DNA of 64,000 bases from Bacillus sp. OV166 (lineage in GTDB: Bacteria; Bacillota; Bacilli; Bacillales; Cytobacillaceae), in contig NZ_FXWM01000001.1 in NCBI RefSeq assembly GCF_900177675.1, forward strand, positions 2,241,001 to 2,305,000. The letters are read 5' to 3'. Numbering within the stretch: position 1 is the first letter of the stretch; each line of letters starts with the position of its first letter. Of this stretch, positions 27,731-36,208 are shown in pieces. The notes beneath the pieces were generated by a model. That model saw only the letters and a program-made list of their open reading frames with translations. It was not told the DNA's origin and did no database searches. A program made the position numbers and the translations under genes.

Positions 27731-29035
27731 ATGAGTTACCAAGAAGTTTATAAAGCTAAGCGTTTTTCTGCAGAAGAAGCTGTGCGTTTTGTTGAGCCAG
27801 GGGATGGAATCATTATTCCGATTACTGGTGAACCACCCGCCTTGTTGGAAGCCCTTCCGTCTAACGGAAGACTTTTAGGGAACAGACTTTTCCGTATGCT
27901 CCCTGCCTTACCAGTTCTTGATCTTGAACCGGAAAAAATCAAGCAAGTTTCCATTTTCCTGAGTGGCCTTGACCGCAAAGGCTTCAGCGAGGGAACAATC
28001 GATTTGCTTCCCAACCACTTTTCCGACATTCCTTCATTATTGAAGCGTCAAACACCCAACCCGGTCATTATGGCAGTGGTTTCTCCGATGGATGAAGAAG
28101 GATATTTTTCACTCGGAACAGGCGTCAGCTATGTTGGACCATTACTCGCAGATGCGAAGTCCATCATTGTTGAGGTGAATAAAAATATGCCGCGGACATT
28201 CGGGGAGCAAAACCGGATTCATATCAGCCAGGTAACGGCATTAATCGAAAACGATTTCGAATTGCCTTCCCTTCCTGATCCTAAACTTACCGAAAAAGAC
28301 ATGAAGATTGGTCAGACAATCGCAGAATTAATTAACAACGGTGACACGATCCAAATTGGTTTTGGTTCGATGCCTAACGCGGTTATGGAGTATTTGAAAG
28401 ACCACCGTGACCTTGGGGTGTATACAGAAATGCTCCCTGACAAAGTAGTCGACTTATATGAAAAAGGCGTCATTACAAATGCGAATAAAAAGATTTTCAA
28501 AGGGAAAACAACGGCCACATTTGCCCTCGGTTCCAAGAAATTGTACGATTTCTTGGACAATAATCAGGATATTCTCATGCTGCCATGTGATGTCTGCAAC
28601 GATGTCCGCAATATTGCCCAACTGGACAACCTTGTATCTGTCAATACCACCGTTGAGGTTGATTTCCTTGGCCAGTGCAACTCTGAAACGATTAACGGAA
28701 AATACTATTCTTCTTCAGGGGGTCAGGGAGATTTCACAAAAGGAATTCGCCTTACCGAAAATGGCCGGGGAATCATTTGTCTGTATTCTACAACGAAAAA
28801 TGATACCATCTCAAAAATTGTTCCTGCACTGCCACATGGTGCAGTTGTGACTACGTCCAAAAATGACGTTGACATCATTGTGACTGAGTATGGGAAAGCC
28901 GAACTAAAAGGCAAAACCGTGCAGGAGCGTACAGAAGCCCTGATCAACATTGCCCATCCGAAATTCAGGGAACAACTCGCTTTCGACGCTGTCAAACGTG
29001 GATTCCTTCCACAAAAAAACTTCTATATTGTATAA
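27731..29035 (+). CDS. Acetyl-CoA hydrolase/4-hydroxybutyrate CoA-transferase family protein
   Basis: The 434-residue protein has the two-domain Cat/AbfT fold: N-terminal part with IIPITGEPPALLEAL, and the C-terminal part with GFGSMPNAVMEYLKDHRDLG and the catalytic glutamate in GVYTEMLPD. The late glycine loop reads SSSGGQGDFTKGIRL. It should move CoA between acetyl-CoA and a short acid. I start it at 27731 behind AAGAAGGAGG, not at 27683. In this operon it can supply or recover CoA esters for the ligase/HBD/hydratase route. A strong terminator follows. Confidence 0.87.
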   Translation: MSYQEVYKAKRFSAEEAVRFVEPGDGIIIPITGEPPALLEALPSNGRLLGNRLFRMLPALPVLDLEPEKIKQVSIFLSGLDRKGFSEGTIDLLPNHFSDIPSLLKRQTPNPVIMAVVSPMDEEGYFSLGTGVSYVGPLLADAKSIIVEVNKNMPRTFGEQNRIHISQVTALIENDFELPSLPDPKLTEKDMKIGQTIAELINNGDTIQIGFGSMPNAVMEYLKDHRDLGVYTEMLPDKVVDLYEKGVITNANKKIFKGKTTATFALGSKKLYDFLDNNQDILMLPCDVCNDVRNIAQLDNLVSVNTTVEVDFLGQCNSETINGKYYSSSGGQGDFTKGIRLTENGRGIICLYSTTKNDTISKIVPALPHGAVVTTSKNDVDIIVTEYGKAELKGKTVQERTEALINIAHPKFREQLAFDAVKRGFLPQKNFYIV

Positions 29036-29097
29036 GCAATATTACAGCAAAAGAAGACCCGATCTTTAAGAGTAAAGCTCCATCTACTGAATCCTAT

Positions 29098-29132
29098 AGG
29101 GAATCATTCTATGATAATGATTCCCTTTTTGT
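29098..29132 (+). terminator. Terminator of the CoA-transferase operon
   Basis: AGGGAATCATT pairs with AATGATTCCCT and is followed by TTTTT. Confidence 0.88.
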
Positions 29133-29182
29133 ATAAATCATTTTATGAGATTTTTTTAAAATCGAAAGGAGTAATAACGATC

Positions 29183-30172
29183 ATGCGCCCATTTGATGCA
29201 CTAGTAGTCAATAAACAAGAAGAACAATTTTCTGTGGAACTTCAAAAGTTAACGATTCAAGATCTACCAGAGGGAGAAGTATTGATTTCCGTCCGTTATT
29301 CTGGTGTGAACTATAAAGATAGTCTCGCTACTATTCCTAATGGTAACATCGTCAAGACCTATCCTTTTGTACCTGGAATTGATTTAGCTGGTGTCGTTGT
29401 TTCATCTGAAGATCCTCGATTTCAAGAAGGTGACGAGGTTATTGCTACTAGCTATGAAATCGGTGTTTCCCATTTCGGAGGTTATAGTGAGTATGCTCGT
29501 ATTCCGGCTAAGTGGATTGTTCCACTTCCAAAAGGTCTTACGTTAAAGGAAGCAATGATTATCGGAACAGCTGGTTTTACTGCTGCATTATCCGTCCAGA
29601 GACTAAAAGAAAATAATGTTTCTCCTGAAAAGGGAAGGGTGCTTGTCACAGGTGCCACTGGTGGCGTTGGTAGCTTTGCTGTCTCTATTCTCTCAACTCT
29701 CGGTTATCAAGTTGAAGCAAGTACAGGTAAAGAATCTGAACAAGAGTATTTGAAAAAACTTGGAGCGACTTCAATTGTTTCACGTGATGAGGTCTTTGAT
29801 GGGAAAGTTAGAGCATTAGGCAAACAAAAATGGACAGCTGCCGTCGATCCAGTTGGTGGTGAACCATTAGCATCTCTATTAAGTCAAATACAATATGGGG
29901 GTTCAGTCGCTGTAAGTGGGTTAACAGCAGGAACAAAGCTTTCGACAACCATCTTCCCCTTTATTTTACGGGGTGTAAACTTACTAGGAATCGATTCTGT
30001 CTATTGCCCGATGGAAACACGATTGAAAGTATGGAATTGTTTAGCTACAGATTTCAAACCATCAAACCTAGAAGAATTCATTCAACAAGAGGTAACACTT
30101 CACCAACTTCCAGATGTTCTACCTACTCTACTTAAAGGTCAAGCACGAGGAAGAACACTTGTAAAATTATGA
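29183..30172 (+). CDS. AcuI/YhdH-type NADPH-dependent enoyl reductase (MDR, zinc-free)
   Basis: The 329-residue product has the AcuI/YhdH signature (YSGVNYKDSLATIPNGNIVK, VPGIDLAGVV, GTAGFTAALSVQRLKE, VTGATGGVGSFAVSIL). Members reduce acrylyl-CoA or other activated double bonds with NADPH. Zinc-binding cysteines are absent. Start set at 29183 behind AAAGGAG; the frame from 29111 has no RBS. It follows a terminator and so has its own promoter. A link to the neighbouring CoA-ester pathway is plausible. Confidence 0.87.
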   Translation: MRPFDALVVNKQEEQFSVELQKLTIQDLPEGEVLISVRYSGVNYKDSLATIPNGNIVKTYPFVPGIDLAGVVVSSEDPRFQEGDEVIATSYEIGVSHFGGYSEYARIPAKWIVPLPKGLTLKEAMIIGTAGFTAALSVQRLKENNVSPEKGRVLVTGATGGVGSFAVSILSTLGYQVEASTGKESEQEYLKKLGATSIVSRDEVFDGKVRALGKQKWTAAVDPVGGEPLASLLSQIQYGGSVAVSGLTAGTKLSTTIFPFILRGVNLLGIDSVYCPMETRLKVWNCLATDFKPSNLEEFIQQEVTLHQLPDVLPTLLKGQARGRTLVKL

Positions 30173-30373
30173 TAAAAAGGTGACCAGATAATTAATTCTC
30201 TTCACTTTTTCAATGTTACCTATTTATAACTCTGCTAATCCTTTAAACCCCCACGGACACCTTTGCAAACAAAACAACTGGGGATTATATAAGAGCCAGA
30301 TGTCAATATAGATGACTAACAGATTTAGAAGGGAGTTAGGGCTTAATGGTTTTCTTTAAAAGGGGTAAAACAA

Positions 30374-31159
30374 ATGGAAAATAACAGTGTACATCTATCA
30401 ATTGAAAATCATGTTGGAATTATAACTTTAAACCGTCCAGAAGTAGGGAATGCATTGGATTTGCAAATGGCAAGGGAATTAATGGATGTAGCTATCTTTT
30501 GTTCGGAAAGCGAAAAAATACGAGCAGTGGTTATTACTGGAGCTGGAAATAAGTTTTCAGTTGGTGGGGATTTAAAAAGTTTTGCTAATGAAGGTGATGA
30601 AATTAGCTCACATCTGAAAAGTGTGACTGCTTATTTACACCAAGCAATTTCATATTTAGTAAGAATGAATAAACCGTTAATTGGAGCCGTTAATGGAGTA
30701 GCTGCTGGTGCAGGAATGAGTCTTGCATGTGCTTGTGATCTTGTCTATGCTTCGGAAAATTCAAAATTTGTAATGGCTTATAATAAAATAGGTTTAACAC
30801 CCGATGGATCAGGAAGTTATTTTTTACCTCGTATTGTCGGGATGAAACGAGCATTAGAGTTAATGTATACAAATCGATTATTGGGTGCGAAAGAGGCAAA
30901 TGAGTGGGGAATCGTCAATCATGTAGTTCCTAATGATAAATTAATGGCTGGTGTCCTTGATTTAGCCGAGACACTAGCAAATTGACCAATGAACGCATTT
31001 GGAGCAACCAAAAAATTATTTTATCATTCTATACAAGAAACACTTGAGTCCCAAATGAGTATGGAGTCTTTATTTCTTGCTGAAAGAGCATGTAGTAACG
31101 AGGGAGAAGAAGGGATTTCTGCATTTCTAGAAAAACGTGAACCTGATTATTTAAAATAA
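30374..31159 (+). pseudogene. Enoyl-CoA hydratase interrupted by a TGA codon
   Basis: The frame encodes a full crotonase of 261 residues (FSVGGDLKSFAN, GAVNGVAAGAGMSLACACDL, TPDGSGSYFLPRIVGMKRAL), except for a TGA at 30983-30985. Crotonases normally read 'A-x-GP' there, and reading continues in frame with PMNAFGATKKLFYHSIQETL and a normal C-terminus (GEEGISAFLEKREPDYLK). A single GGA to TGA change explains it. The truncated product would lack the C-terminal helices. It stands alone with AAAAGGGG upstream and a terminator at 31173. Confidence 0.88.
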
Positions 31160-31172
31160 CAACAAATAGGAG

Positions 31173-31206
31173 AGAAGTGGCAGATATTTATGCTACTTCT
31201 TTTTTA
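31173..31206 (+). terminator. Terminator after the crotonase pseudogene
   Basis: AGAAGTGGCA pairs (with one mismatch) with TGCTACTTCT, followed by TTTTTT. Confidence 0.75.
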
Positions 31207-31495
31207 TGTTTCAAAATTATTTGATCGTTTTTTCTTATTGAACAGGGTCTATAGTTGAATTGAGGATAACTATTGGGTCAAACATAATGATCTATTTACT
31301 TTTAGTTGGAGGACTTTTTAAATCAGATTGTTTTAAAATACTAATGATTAAAGTAAAATGATATTAATGGATTTGACAAAAGTACTAGTGATTTAATTGA
31401 ATAATACTGATGACACTTTCCTCTTAAAACCCATTTTAACTTTAGATGGCGGGGATTATTCTGTTTCAATTACAAGAAAAAATCATAAAATAAAA

Positions 31496-31566
31496 GTCCA
31501 GTCTTCAAAACTGCTTGAGACCTGCGTTCCAGGTCTGGTGGGTTCGATTCCCACGCAGTCCCGCCA
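31496..31566 (+). repeat. tRNA-Sec 3'-part repeat, copy 2
   Basis: It is almost identical to copy 1 at 9085, including the three bases GTC before CAGT; one variable-loop base differs (GCGTTCC for GCGTGCC). No tRNA 5' half precedes it. A recombinase fragment follows 131 bp downstream. With copy 1 it brackets 22.3 kb. Confidence 0.88.
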
Positions 31567-31696
31567 ACGATTATACTCCCGCAAGGGTTTGACGATGATT
31601 GACTCGGTGATTGTTGCCGTTGATTGATCCGTTAACTTTCACAGTTTCCGCCCAGTCTCGTTATAAGACTGTTTAAGGCTGACGGGTAAAACTGTT

Positions 31697-32158
31697 TTGA
31701 TAGTTGCCGAAAACTATTCGTCCTCTTACGCTACCATATTTGCGGAAGGGGATTTTTTATTTATGATGCGGAAAGGTTTAACTCGACGAAAACAACGGCA
31801 TGTTCCGGTTGAATTTTCGCTTACTATAACGGAGATGTTTGAGGAGTATATGCTTGTAAAGAAGGGCGAAGGACTGGCGAAACGGACTATTCAAGAGCAC
31901 TATAATAATTTCGGATATTTTAAGACATATATCGGAAAAGAACATACTGCGGAGGAAATGACTACCGAATTATTCGTCGGATGGATTACGTATATGATCG
32001 AAGAAATGAACTATAAGCCAGGGACTGTTAACATTCGCGTCAGGACTATGCGTGCTTTCTTACGCTATTGTTACGAGGATAAGGCGTGGATTTATGAGCC
32101 GATACATAAAAGCTTCAAGCCGATTAGGGCACCTACGCTGAATTATGTATTTAAATAA
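31697..32158 (+). pseudogene. Tyrosine recombinase N-terminal (SAM-like) fragment
   Basis: From the ATG at 31763 or so the product reads MMRKGLTRRKQRHVPVEFSL, FEEYMLVKKGEGLAKRTIQE and MTTELFVGWITYMIEEMNYK, then RVRTMRAFLRYCYED. This is the core-binding domain only; it ends with a short unrelated tail before the catalytic domain. It corresponds to the same lineage as 22110-22678. It lies beside tRNA-Sec copy 2, the expected place for an island integrase. Confidence 0.78.
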
Positions 32159-32261
32159 CGTTTACCAATTGCGTCACCTTAACGGGTGGCGTTTTTATTT
32201 GTACAAAAATAAAAGAAAGCCCTATGTTCAAGGGCCCAATTGTCGTGTAAAGTATCGATAA

Positions 32262-32435
32262 TTAATTCTTAGAGTTTTCCTCAATTTTATGAATATACAC
32301 GACACCGCTCGTTACAACTGAACCATTTGTTTCACCGCAATGGGGGCAATTTATATACTCACGCTCTCTGCCTCCAGGGACATTCATTTCCGTAACTTGG
32401 AAATAAAACTCTTTTTCACATTTTTTGCAGTTCAT
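32262..32435 (-). CDS. Small zinc-ribbon protein, 57 aa
   Basis: The short minus-strand gene opens MNCKKCEKEFYFQVTEMNVP and contains two cysteine pairs, CKKC and CPHC, spaced like a zinc ribbon. GGAGGG lies 10 bases before the ATG. A GCCCT/AGGGC hairpin with a T-rich run on the minus strand (32217-32200) could terminate it. Such stand-alone ribbons are frequent in Bacillaceae; the role is unknown. Confidence 0.6.
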   Translation of the reverse strand: MNCKKCEKEFYFQVTEMNVPGGREREYINCPHCGETNGSVVTSGVVYIHKIEENSKN

Positions 32436-32593
32436 CAAAAGACATCCCTCCGTGTACTTCTATTAGTAACTCAAAGTATATATTCGCCAAGTTGTAAGCG
32501 TTTTCCTTTTTGATATTATTTATTTGACGGAATTATAGAGGATATTACGAATATACCTACCTGGGGTATATGATAGAAGGAACACGGTATTAC

Positions 32594-32710
32594 AAAAGGA
32601 GAGACTTTGATATGTTAACACTACGTGAAGAAGCATTAAAGATGGACAAGGAAAATCAAGGGAAACTTGATGTTCATTCATAAGTTCCCGTACGTAATGC
32701 AAAATATATT
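32594..32710 (+). pseudogene. Duplicated 5' end of the malic enzyme gene
   Basis: The RBS (AAAAGGAGAGAC), the ATG at 32612 and the first ~31 codons (LTLREEALKMDKENQGKLDV) match the intact malic enzyme at 33084, but a TAA (32681) and then unrelated AT-rich sequence follow. It is a partial duplication, about 470 bp upstream of the intact gene. Confidence 0.85.
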
Positions 32711-32845
32711 TTGAAAATTTTAATTTGTGTTGTATTTTTACGTATGATTATGTAGTTCCTTATATAAATTAAACCTACAGTATTAGAAACTATCAATCAG
32801 TCTATGGGAAAAGAGAAAAGTAATCTTTTATTGGGGGAATTTTAT

Positions 32846-32992
32846 ATGTGGGTAATCACAGTCTATTCAAAGGAAAATACTTCGATGTTTGAATTTGACA
32901 CAGAAAATGAAGCAAGGGAAGCTTTCAAGAATATTCAAGGATGCAAGATTCTTTCCGAGGTTGTTTACTTTAATGATCATTATGTTGCTTAG
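32846..32992 (+). CDS. Small hypothetical protein, 48 aa
   Basis: Start at 32846, five bases after TTGGGGGAAT. The product begins MWVITVYSKENTSMFEFDTE and continues with EAREAFKNIQGCKILSEVVY. This alternation resembles short Bacillus proteins of unknown role found as stand-alone genes. It lies between the malic-enzyme fragment and the intact gene and has no other informative context. Confidence 0.6.
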   Translation: MWVITVYSKENTSMFEFDTENEAREAFKNIQGCKILSEVVYFNDHYVA

Positions 32993-33083
32993 CTACTGTT
33001 TAAGATCTTACTCAGAGGTCTGAGAATTTTTTAACTATTTGTTTACTAAAACAAACATCTATTAAATTAAGGAGAGACATTAT

Positions 33084-34325
33084 ATGTCAACTTTACGTAA
33101 AGAAGCATTAAAGATGCACAAGGAAAATCGAGGAAAGCTTGGTGTTCATTCAAAAGTTCCCGTACGTAATGCAAAAGATTTAAGTCTTGCTTATTCTCCA
33201 GGTGTAGCGGAGCCATGCTTGGACATTTATGAAGATGAAAGCAAAGCCTATGAATATACCATGAAGGGAAATCTGGTAGCTGTTGTTTCGAACGGAACAG
33301 CAGTACTCGGTCTTGGAAATATAGGTCCGAAAGCGGCCATGCCGGTCATGGAAGGAAAAGCTTTGTTATTTAAATCGTTTGCGGGTGTCGATGCATTCCC
33401 GATTTGCTTAGATACAACGGACCCGGACAAGATTGTGGAGGTCGTTACTTTATTGGAGCCGACATTTGGCGGAGTGAACTTAGAAGACATTGCAGCACCG
33501 CATTGCTTTGAAATTGAAGATCGATTACGAAAAGTTTGTAATATCCCTATTTTCCACGATGACCAGCACGGAACAGCCATTGTAACTGCTGCTGGGTTAA
33601 TCAATGCTTTAAAATTAGCTGAAAAAAAGATTGAAGACATTCGTGTTGTAGCAAACGGGGCGGGTGCTGCAGGGGTGGCGATTGTTAAGCTGCTTCTTCA
33701 AATGGGTGTAAAAGATGTCATTTTATGTGATACCAAAGGAATCATTTATAAAGGCCGCCCGTTTGGAATGAATCAATTTAAAGAGGAAATGGCATGCATC
33801 ACCAATAGCGAACAAAAACAAGGTGTATTAGCAGATGCTCTTGTTGGGGCTGATGTGTTTGTGGGGGTATCTGCTGCAGGTATTGTTACGGAGGAAATGG
33901 TTTGTTCTATGAATCAGAATCCTATTATTTTTGCCATGGCCAATCCGATACCTGAGATTATGCCGGAAGAGGCAAAAAAAGCGGGGGCACTCGTAGTAGG
34001 AACTGGACGCTCTGATTTCCCCAATCAGGTGAATAACGTCCTCGCATTCCCTGGCATTTTCCGTGGTGCTTTAGACGTTCGTGCAAAAGCAATTAATGAG
34101 GAAATGAAACTTGCTGCCGTTTATGCCATTGCTGGATTGATTTCAGATGAAGACCTTCACGCGGATTATGTGATTCCAGATCCATTTGACCGGCGAGTAG
34201 TGGCTAATGTAGCAGCAGCTGTTGCGAACGCTGCAATAGTAACAGGAGTATCACAAAAATATGTCAATGGAGAAGAAATCAAAAGGCGCCTATTAGAAGA
34301 GGAAGAACAACCTGTTTTTGTATAA
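33084..34325 (+). CDS. NAD(P)-dependent malic enzyme (YtsJ-type)
   Basis: The 413-residue product is a short bacterial malic enzyme that decarboxylates malate to pyruvate. Visible landmarks are SLAYSPGVAEPCLDI, the metal-binding EDIAAPHCFEIEDR and FHDDQHGTAIVTAAGL, the dinucleotide fold VVANGAGAAGVAIVKLL, and FAMANPIPEIMPEEA. The RBS is AAGGAGAGAC. A gene with a CcpA-like site and only four codons follows, so a linked transporter may have been lost. Cofactor preference cannot be told by eye. Confidence 0.92.
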   Translation: MSTLRKEALKMHKENRGKLGVHSKVPVRNAKDLSLAYSPGVAEPCLDIYEDESKAYEYTMKGNLVAVVSNGTAVLGLGNIGPKAAMPVMEGKALLFKSFAGVDAFPICLDTTDPDKIVEVVTLLEPTFGGVNLEDIAAPHCFEIEDRLRKVCNIPIFHDDQHGTAIVTAAGLINALKLAEKKIEDIRVVANGAGAAGVAIVKLLLQMGVKDVILCDTKGIIYKGRPFGMNQFKEEMACITNSEQKQGVLADALVGADVFVGVSAAGIVTEEMVCSMNQNPIIFAMANPIPEIMPEEAKKAGALVVGTGRSDFPNQVNNVLAFPGIFRGALDVRAKAINEEMKLAAVYAIAGLISDEDLHADYVIPDPFDRRVVANVAAAVANAAIVTGVSQKYVNGEEIKRRLLEEEEQPVFV

Positions 34326-34426
34326 TTCTTACTGAACAACAAAGAAAGTTTCTCTACTACTTTAGTTGTTCAGAAATTTAATATAAATTTTCTGAAGTTT
34401 CATTTAGTGCAAAGTAACAAAATGAT

Positions 34427-34482
34427 TGAAAACGTTATCGAATTATAAGGAAGAAGGGGTAGTAACTATGAAGCTTAATTAA
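34427..34482 (+). promoter_or_regulatory. cre-like site and start of a lost gene
   Basis: TGAAAACGTTATCG at 34427-34440 fits the CcpA cre consensus except for the last base. It is followed by AAGGAAGAAGGGG and an ATG at 34468 that reads only four codons (MKLN) before TAA. The control region of a catabolite-regulated gene seems to remain while the gene body is gone. Confidence 0.5.
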
Positions 34483-34882
34483 CTCGCGGAAGTTCAGATT
34501 TCTCTTTTTGGCAAGCCACTATAGTTCTTTGTGATAGCTACTATTGTAAAGGTTTTAGGCTCAGTATGTTGGTCCAACTGGAAAATGATCTTTACATCCG
34601 AGTCTTTTAAAATTTTAAAAAAATTTACAAAAAATTTTCTTGTTTAGTGCAGCCGCTGATGTGGTTCAGAAAAGCGGTCTGTTCATAAAATTAAGTACAA
34701 GATACTATAATTAAATCACGTATTAGTGACTTTTAAAAAAGTATAAACTCCAGCATGAGATATTAATAAATTGAGCTTTTGGATAATATTTTAAATTGTC
34801 TTAAGTAAATATTTATTCTAAAATGAAGACTGTAGAGGTTTAGGGAAAACGGTCTAAAAACCTATCAAGAGACTGCCGAGGC
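34483..34882. other. Gene-free AT-rich stretch
   Basis: No reading frame with an RBS, no recognisable RNA. It separates the truncated malic-enzyme-linked gene from tRNA-Sec copy 3. Confidence 0.5.
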
Positions 34883-35025
34883 CCCTTGATATTACTGGGA
34901 AATTTGAAGCTGATTTGACCACTGGTGTCCTCCACAGTCTTCAAAACTGCCTGAGAACTGCGTGCCAGGTCTGGTGGGTTCGATTCCCACGCAGTCCCGC
35001 CAATTAAACCCAGTAATATCAAGGG
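34883..35025. repeat. 17-bp inverted repeat flanking tRNA-Sec copy 3
   Basis: CCCTTGATATTACTGGG (34883-34899) is perfectly complementary to 35009-35025. The two arms lie on either side of the tRNA 3' repeat, 35 and 6 bp away from it. They could pair in single-stranded DNA or be recombinase arm sites. Confidence 0.8.
34935..35002 (+). repeat. tRNA-Sec 3'-part repeat, copy 3 (with D-arm relic)
   Basis: The copy runs from the anticodon stem to GCCA. Unlike copies 1 and 2 it is preceded by GACCACTGGTGTCCTCCA, which resembles a tRNA-Sec D loop (CTGGTG) and D-stem 3' strand; the same string occurs before copy 5. The variable arm has a one-base change (GAACTG for GACCTG) that weakens pairing. Confidence 0.86.
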
Positions 35026-35152
35026 CTTCCACTGTTTATTAGCTCTGTTTTTCCGACTGTTTAAACAGTTAGTTGAAAGCAAAAATTCACCAGTATTTTT
35101 TTAAAAAATTACATAGTACTAGTGCGACTGATTTTAGGTGTACTAATGTTTC

Positions 35153-35188
35153 AAATCCACCAAATTCTTAAGAAAGGTGGATTTTTTT
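35153..35188 (+). terminator. Terminator-like hairpin
   Basis: AAATCCACC pairs with GGTGGATTT, followed by TTTT. No gene directly upstream. Confidence 0.65.
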
Positions 35189-35358
35189 ATGCAGTCCGTT
35201 CGGAAATCTCAGCGAAAAGGTTCAAGAAGTACTCAGAAATCTACAGCAAAACTCTAGAATTCTCGGGCAGGAAGAATGATGGCAGAGTTGAATAAGACGA
35301 CATAAAAAAGATGATTTCATCATATTTATCATCAATGAGAGGTTAAAGAGGTGAAATC

Positions 35359-35547
35359 ATGTTACGCAATGTTGGCAGAAGACTCATCTGGTTTCTGATC
35401 GGAAGTACGTTCTTTGCTACCTTTATCGGATATGCCCTGTTTAAGGCTGGCCTCATGTCATTTCCAGGTATTCCTAAATCTCAAATAGCACTGAATAATA
35501 AAGATCGTAATCGAAATAGAAGAGTTGGTAGAATTCGAGTTACTTAG
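35359..35547 (+). CDS. Small single-span membrane protein, 62 aa
   Basis: AGAGGTGA stands 7 bases before the ATG. The product has one transmembrane segment (RLIWFLIGSTFFATFIGYAL) followed by a basic C-terminal tail (NKDRNRNRRVGRIRV). I do not recognise a family. It lies between tRNA-Sec copies 3 and 4 and is the only intact gene there. Confidence 0.55.
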   Translation: MLRNVGRRLIWFLIGSTFFATFIGYALFKAGLMSFPGIPKSQIALNNKDRNRNRRVGRIRVT

Positions 35548-35869
35548 ATATTTCTAAATCATCACTGTGTACTTTTAGGTGCTCAAATCTTCATTTATTT
35601 TATAATAGAAAAATATTTATTAAGGGCAAACAGTGCGGAATAAACTGCTTGCTCTTTTTACGATGGTCCCGATATGGATGGTTTTCCTCCTTTAACAATT
35701 GCTAGTTGCTGATAAACAACAAATTATCACTGGAGATCCTCCTGCATAGTTGCTTTGGTGCCCAAATTTTATAAATTACAAATCACCAGAAAACACTAGG
35801 AAGCAAAAAGGCTTGATTTATCAGTACTTGAGGGTACATAGTGATACTAGAAAAACAGAAGCCAGCAAA

Positions 35870-35931
35870 CTTCAAAACTGCCAGAGACCTGCGTACCAGG
35901 TCTGGTGGGTTCGATTACCACGCAGTCCCGC
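35870..35931 (+). repeat. tRNA-Sec 3'-part repeat, copy 4 (most decayed)
   Basis: The copy starts in the anticodon loop (CTTCAAAACTGC), keeps the variable arm and T arm with a mutated T-stem (GATTACCACG) and ends GCAGTCCCGC without the final CA. It is the most diverged of the five, suggesting the oldest event. Confidence 0.84.
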
Positions 35932-35982
35932 TGCTCACGATTGATTTAACCTCGACTGGAGAAATACTTCTTTAATAACACT

Positions 35983-36028
35983 AAACATTCACAAATGTTG
36001 TTTTCTAAATGTTTGTGAATGTTTTTTT
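35983..36028 (+). terminator. Terminator-like hairpin
   Basis: AAACATTCACAAA pairs with TTTGTGAATGTTT across a 15-base loop, followed by T residues. Confidence 0.7.
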
Positions 36029-36208
36029 GTTTGGGGAAAAGAGTACATCATACCATTCTTTTTATAGTAACAGGGAAGTGATCGGTACCACGAAATTATT
36101 TTGTCATAAAATCTACACATTATATCTGAAAAACCTATGACCATTTTCATCATTTCATTCTATATCAATTATGAAGGAATTTTATTAGAAGAAAGGCAGT
36201 GGTCGAGG

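Noticed and set aside
30983..30985. In-frame TGA in the crotonase gene as a selenocysteine codon
   Set aside because: The position is a conserved glycine in crotonases, not a redox Cys, and no SECIS-like hairpin was seen after it. The tRNA-Sec fragments nearby are incomplete and do not argue for recoding.
34868..35002. A complete tRNA-Sec around copy 3 using GACTGC at 34871 as the 5' acceptor
   Set aside because: The distance and intervening sequence do not allow a D arm at the right spacing.
34840..35082. An 80-codon minus-strand frame
   Set aside because: It is a shadow over the tRNA-Sec repeat and its inverted repeats.
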